Source of the DNA: Verrucomicrobiales bacterium
Lineage (GTDB): Bacteria > Verrucomicrobiota > Verrucomicrobiia > Verrucomicrobiales > SKLO01
Direction: 5' to 3'
Length of the DNA: 5,013 nt
Assembly (NCBI GenBank): GCA_007123195.1
Contig: SKLO01000073.1
Location: 1-5,013, forward strand
Made by a program: the position numbers and the translations under genes. The notes below the pieces were generated by a model. It made no database searches and had not been told where the DNA came from. It worked only from the letters and a program-made list of their open reading frames with translations. Positions 1 to 5,013 of this stretch are shown piece by piece. How positions within the stretch are numbered: position 1 is the stretch's first letter; every line of letters begins with the position of its first letter.

Positions 1-378
1 ATGGTCGGAGACTCCACCCTGATCGCCCAGGCCGGGGTCATCACCGGCCTCATGGTGGCCGGCCTCACCGCCGTGGTGTTCGTCACCCGCAAGGACTTCT
101 CGTTCCTGCGCGGCGCCATCATGATCGGTGGCTTCGTCGCCATCGGCACCATCATTGCCATGACCGTGTTCGGTGGGTTCGGCGAGGGCTTCAGCGTGCT
201 GTTCACCGGTGGCATGTTGCTGCTCGCCAGCGCCTCGATCCTCTATACCACCTCGAACATCATGCACCACTACAACCCGCAGCAACACGTCGCCGCCTCG
301 CTGGCGCTGTTCGCGGCGGTCGGCCTGATGTTCTGGTATGTGCTGCGCCTGCTGATGATCCTGCGCGGCGGCGATTGA
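1..378 (+). CDS. Bax inhibitor-1/YccA family membrane protein, C-terminal part (5' end outside window)
   Basis: This is a polytopic inner-membrane protein of the BI-1/TMBIM (UPF0005) superfamily. Members are linked to proton-coupled calcium leak or, as in YccA, to modulation of membrane proteases; the role here is unknown. The 125 visible residues contain about four hydrophobic segments (roughly 8-28, 36-57, 62-82 and 96-118). They match the family's second half: a TM segment ending in TRKDFSFL (29-36), then an ILYTTSNIMHHY stretch (80-91) and a last helix with FWYVLRLLMIL (111-121). Family proteins usually have six or seven helices and about 220-250 residues. The ATG at base 1 is therefore more likely an internal Met than the start, and the gene should extend upstream. 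The family's usual Asp in the ILYDTQ-like motif is Thr83 here, and the usual Asp in the last helix appears to be Tyr113. The gene ends in TGA and is followed by a strong terminator. Family assignment is fairly sure; function is not. Confidence 0.85.
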   Translation: MVGDSTLIAQAGVITGLMVAGLTAVVFVTRKDFSFLRGAIMIGGFVAIGTIIAMTVFGGFGEGFSVLFTGGMLLLASASILYTTSNIMHHYNPQQHVAASLALFAAVGLMFWYVLRLLMILRGGD

Positions 379-465
379 TCCGGTGCCCGCCCGCTGGCGG
401 GTCACGCTCCAATTGCCACCTTCAACCAACCCGCGGCCGCCCCAGCCGGCGCCCGCGAATCGATG

Positions 466-502
466 GGGACCGGTCCGCCGACGGCGGCCGGTCCCTTTTG
501 TT
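466..502 (+). terminator. Rho-independent terminator of the BI-1 family gene
   Basis: Bases 466-473 (GGGACCGG) pair with 488-495 (CCGGTCCC). After a bulged T at 474, bases 475-479 (CCGCC) pair with 483-487 (GGCGG), closing a three-base loop at 480-482. The roughly 13-bp GC-rich stem is followed directly by TTTTGTT (496-502). It lies 88 bases after the BI-1 family stop codon and about 100 bases before the DMT gene, so it probably separates the two transcription units. Confidence 0.85.
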
Positions 503-604
503 CCAAGCCGGGGCGCTCCCGGACACCCGCCCGCAGAGCCGGCCCCGTGGCCGCCCGACCCGTTCGCTGGTCCGTCCGGCTGGCTGACCGACTGATCCAC
601 CCGC

Positions 605-1615
605 ATGGCCTTGCTCCGAATTCCCCGCGCCACCCTGATGCCGGTGCTGCTGCTGATCTTCGCTGTGTGGGCCATGTCCACATCGGTGATCCTGATCAAG
701 CTGAGCGAGTTGAGCGCCGAGGACCTGTCGTTCTGGCGGCTGTTGCTGGCGGCCCTGCTGCTGGCACCGTTGGCCCTGCGCGCGGCGTCCCGCCACCGGG
801 GGGTGTTCCACGCCGTCACCCTGCGCCACTGCCTGATACCGGGCGTGCTGCTCGGGATCCACCTGATCACGTGGGTGATGGGCGCGCGGATGACGCCCGC
901 AGCCAACGCCACCCTGATGGTCAACGTCTCGCCTCTGGTGATGCCGTTGCTGCTGTTCGCGCTCGCCCGCGAGCGGGTCACCCCACGCGAATGCCTCGCT
1001 ACCGGCATCGCCTTGTGCGGGCTCGTGATCCTCGCGGTGGCGGACTACCGCGGCGGCGAGGACCACTGGATCGGTGACCTGATCTGCTTTGGCTCGATGT
1101 TGCTGCTGGCGGTCTACCTCGCGCTCGGCCGCGGCAACGCCCAGCGTTTCCCTGATCCGTGGCTTTACACGGTGCCGGTTTACGCCGTCGGGGCCGTCGC
1201 CTGCCTGTTGTGGCTGCTGGCCGGCGGCAACCTGCCCGCGTGGCCGCGCGGGCACGAGTGGTGGATCGTGACCGGCATGACCGTTCTGCCTACGATGCTC
1301 GGCCACGGACTGGTGCTGCTGGTGCTGCGCCGGCTGCGCGGCCAGTTGGTCGCGGTGGTCAACATGGGCCAGTTCTTCTTCGCCGGCACCATGGCGTTCC
1401 TGCTGTTCCATGAGGTGCCCTCCAAGGCCTTCTGGGGCACCAGCCTGTTCGTGCTGGCCGGCGGCGCGTTGATCGTCGCCCGCGGACCGAGGCGCGACCC
1501 GAGCGGTGATCCCCCGGTCCAGACCGGGGCCGACGATCGTAAGTCATTGACAGCGGCGGAACCCGCGCCCACAACTCCGCCGGACCCGCCTGCCTGCACA
1601 AAATCGCGCACCTGA
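605..1615 (+). CDS. EamA/DMT superfamily transporter (10-TM drug/metabolite exporter type)
   Basis: This is a complete 336-residue inner-membrane protein of the drug/metabolite transporter superfamily with two EamA repeats, at about residues 14-146 and 157-293. Around ten hydrophobic helices can be traced. Family hallmarks in repeat 1 are the FWRLLLAALLL helix (43-53), with its Arg after TM1, and the TPAANATLMVNVSPL stretch (97-111), followed by a helix ending in ARERVTP (121-127). Repeat 2 has the matching pattern with GQLVAVVNMGQFFFAG (246-261) and LFHEVPS (267-273). Substrates in this family include amino acids, metabolites and drugs, and nothing here discriminates among them. The ATG at 605 precedes TM1 by about a dozen residues, the expected short cytoplasmic N-terminus; Met12 is an alternative. 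No Shine-Dalgarno is visible. The tail from about residue 294 is hydrophilic and Pro/Thr-rich, probably a disordered extension beyond the family core. msrA starts 39 bases downstream, so read-through is possible. Confidence 0.9.
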   Translation: MALLRIPRATLMPVLLLIFAVWAMSTSVILIKLSELSAEDLSFWRLLLAALLLAPLALRAASRHRGVFHAVTLRHCLIPGVLLGIHLITWVMGARMTPAANATLMVNVSPLVMPLLLFALARERVTPRECLATGIALCGLVILAVADYRGGEDHWIGDLICFGSMLLLAVYLALGRGNAQRFPDPWLYTVPVYAVGAVACLLWLLAGGNLPAWPRGHEWWIVTGMTVLPTMLGHGLVLLVLRRLRGQLVAVVNMGQFFFAGTMAFLLFHEVPSKAFWGTSLFVLAGGALIVARGPRRDPSGDPPVQTGADDRKSLTAAEPAPTTPPDPPACTKSRT

Positions 1616-1641
1616 CCGATGCAAAGCGGCCAGGCGTGTGT

Positions 1642-1647
1642 TACCCT
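1642..1647 (+). promoter_or_regulatory. Candidate -10 element (TACCCT) for a leaderless msrA transcript
   Basis: TACCCT fits the relaxed TANNNT pattern and ends seven bases before the ATG at 1655. That spacing would place the transcription start at or next to the start codon, which agrees with the lack of any Shine-Dalgarno. No good -35 is seen at the expected distance; the nearest is ATGCAA at 1619-1624, with 3/6 matches. In GC-rich DNA a six-base match like this can be chance. Confidence 0.25.
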
Positions 1648-1654
1648 TCATGAT

Positions 1655-2305
1655 ATGAACAAAATGATCTCCGTCCTGGCCGCCACCGCCGCTTCGGTGG
1701 TCGGCCTTGCCCTGCTTGTTCCGCCCATGACCGCCAACGAAACCGACGCCCAACCTGATCCGCGCGCCATGGCGCCGATGCCCGAAGTGCCCGAGGGGGC
1801 TGAAGTTGCCACCCTTGGCGCCGGTTGTTTCTGGTGCGTTGAACCGGTCTACCAGCAACTCGAGGGCGTGCATTCGGTGACCTCGGGTTACATGGGCGGC
1901 CACGTCGAGAATCCGACCTACGAAATCATCACCACCAAGCTCAGCGGCCATGTCGAGGTGGTTCACGTGGTGTTTGATCCCGAGACCATCAGTTACGAGA
2001 CCGTCCTCGACTGGTTCTGGCGCCTGCATGATCCGACCCAGACCGACGGTCAGGGGGCCGACATCGGACCGCAATACATGAGCACCATCTTCACCCATGG
2101 CGACGAGCAGGCAAAGATCGCCCAAGCGTCCAAGGAAAAGGTGCAGCCTGCGTTCGACAAGCCGATCGCCACCACCATCCGTCCCGCCACCCGCTTCTGG
2201 CCGGCCGAGAACTACCACCAGAATTACTACGAGCGGAACAAGCACCTCAATCCGTATTGCCGGATGATCACCCGCAAGCTTGAGAAGTTGGACCTCGAGC
2301 CTTGA
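1655..2305 (+). CDS. msrA: Exported peptide-methionine (S)-S-oxide reductase MsrA
   Basis: MsrA reduces the S-diastereomer of methionine sulfoxide, free or in proteins, and so repairs oxidative damage. The 216-residue product has a putative signal peptide (hydrophobic from about 5 to 22, possible cleavage near MTA at 25-27), a low-complexity linker, and the catalytic domain from about 50 to 210. The active-site motif GAGCFWCVE (56-63) carries the nucleophile Cys58 and a second cysteine, Cys61. Other family blocks are SGYMGG (77-82), SGHVEVVHVVFDP (97-109), FWRLHDPTQTDGQG (121-134) and AENYHQNYY (184-192). Cys202 in NPYCRMI is the likely resolving cysteine. I chose 1655 over the in-frame ATG at 1619 because it puts a Lys-containing n-region directly before the hydrophobic core, as signal peptides require; the upstream choice adds 12 residues, MQSGQACVTLHD. 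No lipobox is visible, so the protein is probably periplasmic and soluble or tethered by an uncleaved helix. It would need an envelope thiol donor, and none is encoded in this window. Confidence 0.95.
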   Translation: MNKMISVLAATAASVVGLALLVPPMTANETDAQPDPRAMAPMPEVPEGAEVATLGAGCFWCVEPVYQQLEGVHSVTSGYMGGHVENPTYEIITTKLSGHVEVVHVVFDPETISYETVLDWFWRLHDPTQTDGQGADIGPQYMSTIFTHGDEQAKIAQASKEKVQPAFDKPIATTIRPATRFWPAENYHQNYYERNKHLNPYCRMITRKLEKLDLEP

Positions 2306-2354
2306 TCGGCCGCGATGTGGGCCGGACGCGCCCCACGGGAGGGGTTCACGGCCA

Positions 2355-2402
2355 CCCATCAGACAGCTGCGGGCCCGCCCTGGCCACCCCGGCTGTCATG
2401 GG
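2355..2402 (+). repeat. Bulged inverted repeat downstream of msrA
   Basis: CCCAT (2355-2359) pairs with ATGGG (2398-2402). After a two-base bulge (CA), GACAGC (2362-2367) pairs with GCTGTC (2392-2397). Inside, CGGG (2370-2373) can pair with CCCG (2388-2391). This gives about 15 pairs starting 50 bases after the msrA stop. No T-tract follows, so it could be a 3'-end stabiliser or part of a factor-dependent terminator. A second GCTGTC copy at 2451-2456 could compete for the same left arm. Confidence 0.4.
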
Positions 2403-2474
2403 TTCCTGACGGGTGGTCGATCAGGTCCCGGGCGCAGGAGCCGGCCGATGGCTGTCACGACGCCACACATGGCC

Positions 2475-2502
2475 TTGCAAGAAAGTCATTATTGGGTAAA
2501 TT
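2475..2502 (+). promoter_or_regulatory. Candidate sigma70-type promoter for the NupG-like permease gene
   Basis: TTGCAA (2475-2480, 4/6 match to TTGACA) is separated by 16 bases from TAAATT (2497-2502, 4/6 match to TATAAT). This is the most AT-rich patch in the gap. Initiation a few bases after 2502 would give a 5' leader of about 160 bases containing the inverted repeat at 2526-2589. The motif match is moderate and no transcription evidence exists here. Confidence 0.4.
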
Positions 2503-2525
2503 TGGCGCATGGGTGACCAGTAGGC

Positions 2526-2589
2526 GATCCAGCCTGAATTGATCCTTTGCGCAGTTTGCGCCAGCTGGCCAGCCCAATCAGGCTTGATC
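2526..2589 (+). repeat. Long imperfect inverted repeat in the putative permease leader
   Basis: GATCCAGCCTGAATTG (2526-2541) is complementary to CAATCAGGCTTGATC (2575-2589) with one mismatch (2530/2585) and one bulged A (2538), giving 14 pairs. The 33-base interior carries a direct repeat TTTGCGC at 2546-2552 and 2555-2561, and the perfect palindrome GCCAGCTGGC at 2560-2569. A near copy, TTTGGCGC, lies at 2501-2508, overlapping the candidate -10. It could be a structured RNA leader, a protein-binding site or a short palindromic intergenic element; no known riboswitch class is recognised. Confidence 0.55.
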
Positions 2590-2672
2590 CACGCCCGGCC
2601 ATCCTTCGCCAACCGCAGCCCATGCGCCTGTGATGGACGTGACCTCGACGGCAGCGGCCGGCCTACTGTTCG

Positions 2673-3944
2673 ATGTCCAATCCATCCACCCGCGGTTCCC
2701 TGTCACTGTTGTTCGCCCTGCAGGCGTTCGCCGCCGGGCTGTGGTTTGTCCCGCTGGGCAACATCCTCAGCACCCTGGACCGGGCGGCCTTGATCCCCTT
2801 CGTCTACGCCACCAGTCCGCTGGCGGCCCTGTTCGCCCCGCTCGGAATCGCCGCCCTGGCTGACTTCCGTTACCCGCCGTCGCGCATCCTCGCCGTGCTG
2901 GCGTTGGGCTCGGCCGGGTTTCTCACCCTTGCCTGCGTGGTCCTCAACCGCGGTTCCGCCGACCTGACCGTGTGGGCCGTGTTTCAACTGCTGGCCGTGT
3001 GCGCCATGCCGTCGTGGCCGATCCTCAACGCTCTGGTGTTCGCCAGTCTCAAGGACCATCGGCGCGAATTCGGTGGCATTCGTGTCTGGGGCACCATCGG
3101 CTGGATGATCGGCGGCTGGCTGCTGAGCTATGTGCTCCGCGCCGACAGCTCGGTGCTGGCCCTGTTCGCCGGTGCTGTCGCCTATCTGGGGGTCGCCCTG
3201 GTGGCCTGGCGCTTGCCGCCGCCGCCCAAGCCGGTGCTGCTCCAGCGCGTTGGCTGGAAAGACCTGCTCGGGCGCCGCGCCTTCAGCCTGCTGCGCGATC
3301 GCGACTACCGCGCCGTCCTGTTCACCAGCATGCTGTTTGCCATCCCGGTGGCCGCCTACTATCCCTACACCACCATCCACATGCGCAGCGTCGGCGAACC
3401 GGCGCCCGCGGCAATGATGACCTTCGGTCAGGTGACCGAGATCGTGGCCATGCTGGGACTCAGCGTGCTGCTCGTTCGATTCCGGCTCAAGTCATTGATG
3501 TTGTGTGCCTTGATGCTTGGCGTGGTGCGCTATGCGCTGAATGCCTGGGCCGGTGGTGCCGAGGTCGATCCGTTGCTTGCGCGCGCCCTGCTGGCGTCCG
3601 GCGCGGCGGTTCACGGCCTTTGTTTCACCGGCTACTTCGTGGTCGCCCAGATGTTCATCGAAACCCGCGTCAATCCAGCCTTGCGGGCGCAGGGGCAGGC
3701 GCTGCAGGCGATGGCGGTCGGCGGTGTTGGCGGGCTGACGGGTGCCTTGCTGACCGGCGCCTGGTATCTCATGGCGGTTGAGGGCGAGAGCCCGCCTCAG
3801 TGGCGCCTGTTCTGGACCGTGCTGGCCGGGGTGACCTTGGTGTCGGCGATTTTCTTCGCTTTCGCCTACCGCGGTCGCGGTCGGATGGAAGCCAGCCACG
3901 CCGCGACGGAGCCAATCGGGCAAGGGCAGGCGACGGGAGAATAA
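2673..3944 (+). CDS. NupG-like nucleoside:H+ symporter family (MFS) permease
   Basis: This is a complete 423-residue inner-membrane transporter with about twelve hydrophobic helices. It resembles E. coli NupG/XapB of the nucleoside:H+ symporter family of the major facilitator superfamily. Matching blocks in order are the first helix with LWFVPLGNIL (23-32), the TM2-TM3 loop PLGIAALADFRYP (56-68), the signature RVWGTIGWMIGGW (137-149), FGQVTEIVAMLGL (251-263), HGLCFTGYFVVAQMFIE (314-330) and LRAQGQALQAMAVGGVGGLTG (337-357). Arg137, Thr141, Gln253 and Glu256 appear to align with residues that bind substrate in NupG. The TM7 Gln/Asn pair of NupG has no obvious counterpart in AIPVAAYYPYTTIHM (223-237), so transport of nucleosides specifically is unproven. 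The ATG at 2673 lies about ten residues before the first helix and has no Shine-Dalgarno. The C-terminal 20-25 residues are hydrophilic. The gene stands alone, with a structured 5' region and a long gap on its 3' side; no nucleoside metabolism gene is nearby. Confidence 0.85.
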   Translation: MSNPSTRGSLSLLFALQAFAAGLWFVPLGNILSTLDRAALIPFVYATSPLAALFAPLGIAALADFRYPPSRILAVLALGSAGFLTLACVVLNRGSADLTVWAVFQLLAVCAMPSWPILNALVFASLKDHRREFGGIRVWGTIGWMIGGWLLSYVLRADSSVLALFAGAVAYLGVALVAWRLPPPPKPVLLQRVGWKDLLGRRAFSLLRDRDYRAVLFTSMLFAIPVAAYYPYTTIHMRSVGEPAPAAMMTFGQVTEIVAMLGLSVLLVRFRLKSLMLCALMLGVVRYALNAWAGGAEVDPLLARALLASGAAVHGLCFTGYFVVAQMFIETRVNPALRAQGQALQAMAVGGVGGLTGALLTGAWYLMAVEGESPPQWRLFWTVLAGVTLVSAIFFAFAYRGRGRMEASHAATEPIGQGQATGE

Positions 3945-3949
3945 GTCTC

Positions 3950-3994
3950 GACAGGGGGATGATTCGCCATGGCCCATGGCCCTCATGGCCTGTC
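3950..3994 (+). repeat. Hairpin-forming region with ATGGCCC repeats after the permease gene
   Basis: GACAGG (3950-3955) is complementary to CCTGTC (3989-3994). Between them lie two adjacent copies of ATGGCCC (3969-3975, 3976-3982) and a third partial copy, ATGGCC (3985-3990). GCCATGG (3966-3972) can also fold on CCATGGC (3974-3980), though with a very short loop. It begins five bases after the permease stop codon. The tract after it is A-rich rather than T-rich on the + strand, so it is not a standard + strand terminator. Confidence 0.3.
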
Positions 3995-3996
3995 CC

Positions 3997-4033
3997 ATAA
4001 AAAAATTTGCGGTGTATTCTCAAAAAAAGATTG
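3997..4033 (+). promoter_or_regulatory. AT-rich island with two A7 tracts, likely promoter region of the DUF3494 gene
   Basis: Runs of seven A at 3999-4005 and 4022-4028 start 23 bases apart, close to two helical turns, in otherwise GC-rich DNA. Between them TATTCT (4015-4020) matches a -10 hexamer at 4 of 6 positions, but no acceptable -35 is found at 16-18 bases upstream. A-tracts of this sort can bend DNA or act as an UP element. Just downstream GCTATC (4034-4039) and GATAGC (4060-4065) form a possible six-pair stem. The exact promoter cannot be fixed from sequence alone. Confidence 0.35.
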
Positions 4034-4090
4034 GCTATCTGCCGATCTGCTGCCAAGCTGATAGCGCAGCCCATTCGACTGCATGGTTTC

Positions 4091-4115
4091 CAACCCAACC
4101 CAACCCAACCCAACC
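4091..4115 (+). repeat. Tandem pentanucleotide repeat (CAACC)x5
   Basis: Five perfect head-to-tail copies of CAACC end 46 bases before the chosen start of the DUF3494-PEP-CTERM gene. The unit is not a multiple of three, which argues against coding use of the open frame that continues upstream of 4162. Slippage in such a tract could change promoter or leader spacing; whether it varies is unknown. Confidence 0.95.
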
Positions 4116-4161
4116 CGGACTCTCTGCCCCGGGTTCTTCCATCCCGCACCCTTCCACCCCA

Positions 4162-4974
4162 ATGAAACAGCCCACCTCCGCGAGAATTCTATTCCTTGCG
4201 TGTGCCTTGACTTGCGTCGGCATCGCCACAGAAGCCAGAGCCGCCATCGTCAGCTTGGGCGCTGCTGACAGCTTCGCTGTTCTCGGTGCCTCAACCGTGA
4301 CGAATACCGGACTCACCCAGCTCGACGGTGACCTGGGTGTCTCCCCAGGGTCAGCAATCACGGGCTTCTATGGCACCAATGAAAATGATGGCCCCGGAGT
4401 GTTCACTGGAACATCGTATCAGGCTGTCCCGTTTTCACTGAGTGCTCAGGCCGATGCCTTGACTGCCTACAACTTTCTCGCGGCCCAACCGACGTCTCTA
4501 TCTGGGGACCTGACCGGTATGAATCTCGGCGGGATGGTTCTTTCACCAGGTATTTACAACTTTGATACCACGGCCCAGCTGACGGGCACTCTCACCCTCT
4601 CCGGCGTGGGAGATTACGTCTTCAAGATCGGCAGCTCGCTGACTACCGCCCCGTTCTCAGTGGTCAACTTAATTGGCGGTGCCGATCCGGCTGACATCTT
4701 TTGGCAGGTCGGTAGCTCGGCCACCCTAGACACGACCACGATATTCAACGGAACCATCATCGCCGACCAGAGCGTCAGCCTGCTTACCAATGCCAGGATG
4801 GATGGACGGGCCATCGCGCTCAATGGTGCTGTGACACTTGACAGCAACATCATCAATGCCCCTACCCCGCTGGCCCCCGGCCCCGCCCTGCCCATCCCCG
4901 AGCCCGGTGTGCCTTCGCTCCTCGCGCTGAGCCTGCTGCTGTTGATCGGCCGCCGTCACCGTCGCGCTGTTTGA
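4162..4974 (+). CDS. Ice-binding-like (DUF3494) protein with PEP-CTERM sorting signal
   Basis: This is a 270-residue secreted protein. Residues 1-27 form a signal peptide (MKQPTSAR, then a hydrophobic core, cleavage after ARA). About 29-235 is a DUF3494 domain, the fold of fungal, algal and bacterial ice-binding proteins, a beta-solenoid with a helix alongside. Family blocks are SFAVLGASTVTNTGLTQLDG (37-56), DLGVSPGS (57-64), a helix-like segment at 92-108, LSPGIYNF (127-134), TGTLTLSGVGDYVFKIGSSL (141-160), DIFWQVGSSATLDT (178-191), GTIIADQSVSL (197-207) and DGRAIALNGAVTLDS (214-228). A Pro-rich linker leads to a PEP-CTERM motif: PEP at 246-248, a hydrophobic helix (about 251-262) and a basic end RRHRR (264-268). 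That tail is recognised by exosortase in organisms that have it, so the protein is probably processed and displayed or released. I chose 4162 because it gives a proper signal peptide; the open frame runs back to 3976 but crosses the CAACC tract. No Shine-Dalgarno is present. Many DUF3494 proteins are adhesive or of unknown role, so ice binding is not established. GC looks lower than in the neighbours. Confidence 0.9.
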   Translation: MKQPTSARILFLACALTCVGIATEARAAIVSLGAADSFAVLGASTVTNTGLTQLDGDLGVSPGSAITGFYGTNENDGPGVFTGTSYQAVPFSLSAQADALTAYNFLAAQPTSLSGDLTGMNLGGMVLSPGIYNFDTTAQLTGTLTLSGVGDYVFKIGSSLTTAPFSVVNLIGGADPADIFWQVGSSATLDTTTIFNGTIIADQSVSLLTNARMDGRAIALNGAVTLDSNIINAPTPLAPGPALPIPEPGVPSLLALSLLLLIGRRHRRAV

Positions 4975-5013
4975 CATCTCTGACTGAGCAATGGCCGAAG
5001 GGCAGGGCAATGG

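Larger units (their letters stand above)
2306..2672. other. Gene-free 367-base region between msrA and the permease gene
   Basis: No convincing gene is seen here on either strand. The region holds a bulged hairpin (2355-2402), a small CCTGA/TCAGG hairpin (2405-2425), an AT-rich promoter-like patch around 2475-2503, and a longer inverted repeat (2526-2589), after which the permease begins. No hairpin is followed by a T-run, so a classical terminator for msrA is not evident. A 63-codon open frame on the minus strand (2612-2421) matches no family I know and has no visible start signal. Confidence 0.6.

Noticed and set aside
422..1411. Long minus-strand open frame (329 codons) across the DMT gene
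   Set aside because: Its translation is dominated by Gln, His, Arg and Gly, the typical antisense shadow of a GC-rich membrane-protein gene; no family motif is seen, and the + strand reading is clearly a DMT transporter.
1544..2359. Minus-strand open frame (271 codons) across msrA
   Set aside because: It is antisense to a well-recognised MsrA with all catalytic motifs, and its His/Gly/Arg-rich translation resembles no known protein.
2421..2612. Small minus-strand open frame (63 codons) in the msrA-permease gap
   Set aside because: Its composition is less shadow-like than the others, but it matches no family I know, has no start signal, and overlaps the inverted repeat; a conservation search would be needed to revive it.
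2972..3781. Second + strand open frame inside the permease gene
   Set aside because: It is a frame-shifted reading of the NupG-like gene, rich in Arg and Ala, without membrane segments or motifs.
3988..4050. Sigma-54 promoter before the PEP-CTERM gene (some exosortase systems use RpoN)
   Set aside because: No GG and GC dinucleotides with the required -24/-12 spacing were found around TTTGC (4006-4010) or TGGCTATC (4032-4039).
3976..4161. Upstream extension of the DUF3494 gene to the ATG at 3976
   Set aside because: It would put 62 residues before a textbook signal peptide and run through A7 tracts and the CAACC repeat; the start at 4162 explains the protein better.
4991..5013. ATG near the window end as the start of another gene
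   Set aside because: Only seven codons are visible before the edge, with no motif or upstream signal to support it.

Overview
This window is GC-rich bacterial DNA with five protein-coding genes, all on the + strand. The best guess for the source is Verrucomicrobiota, perhaps an Opitutales-like lineage, but this is inference. It rests on the high GC, a PEP-CTERM (exosortase-sorted) surface protein, a NupG-like permease of a type I associate with that group, and the absence of Shine-Dalgarno sequences before every visible start. A PEP-CTERM-bearing proteobacterium cannot be excluded without a phylogeny.

Layout. Positions 1-378 hold the C-terminal half of a Bax inhibitor-1/YccA family membrane protein, cut by the window edge. 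A strong Rho-independent terminator follows at 466-502. A complete EamA/DMT-type ten-helix transporter lies at 605-1615. Only 39 bases after it comes msrA (1655-2305), encoding a peptide-methionine (S)-S-oxide reductase with an N-terminal signal peptide. A 367-base gene-free stretch (2306-2672) holds two sizeable inverted repeats and a promoter-like element. It leads into a NupG-like nucleoside:H+ symporter family permease (2673-3944). A second gap (3945-4161) contains an imperfect hairpin, an AT-rich island with two A7 tracts and five tandem CAACC units. After it lies a secreted ice-binding-like (DUF3494) protein with a C-terminal PEP-CTERM sorting signal (4162-4974). The last 39 bases show nothing I can assign.

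How they fit together. I see no single pathway. Three genes are inner-membrane proteins of mostly unknown substrate, one is an exported oxidative-damage repair enzyme, and one is an envelope-anchored or extracellular protein. The strong terminator, the long gaps and the different base composition of the last gene suggest mostly independent transcription units; DMT-msrA is the only pair close enough to be co-transcribed.

I found no convincing new multi-gene system. The points most worth following up are the structured leader before the permease, the loss of the paired aspartates in the BI-1 family protein, and the A-tract/CAACC region before the DUF3494-PEP-CTERM gene.
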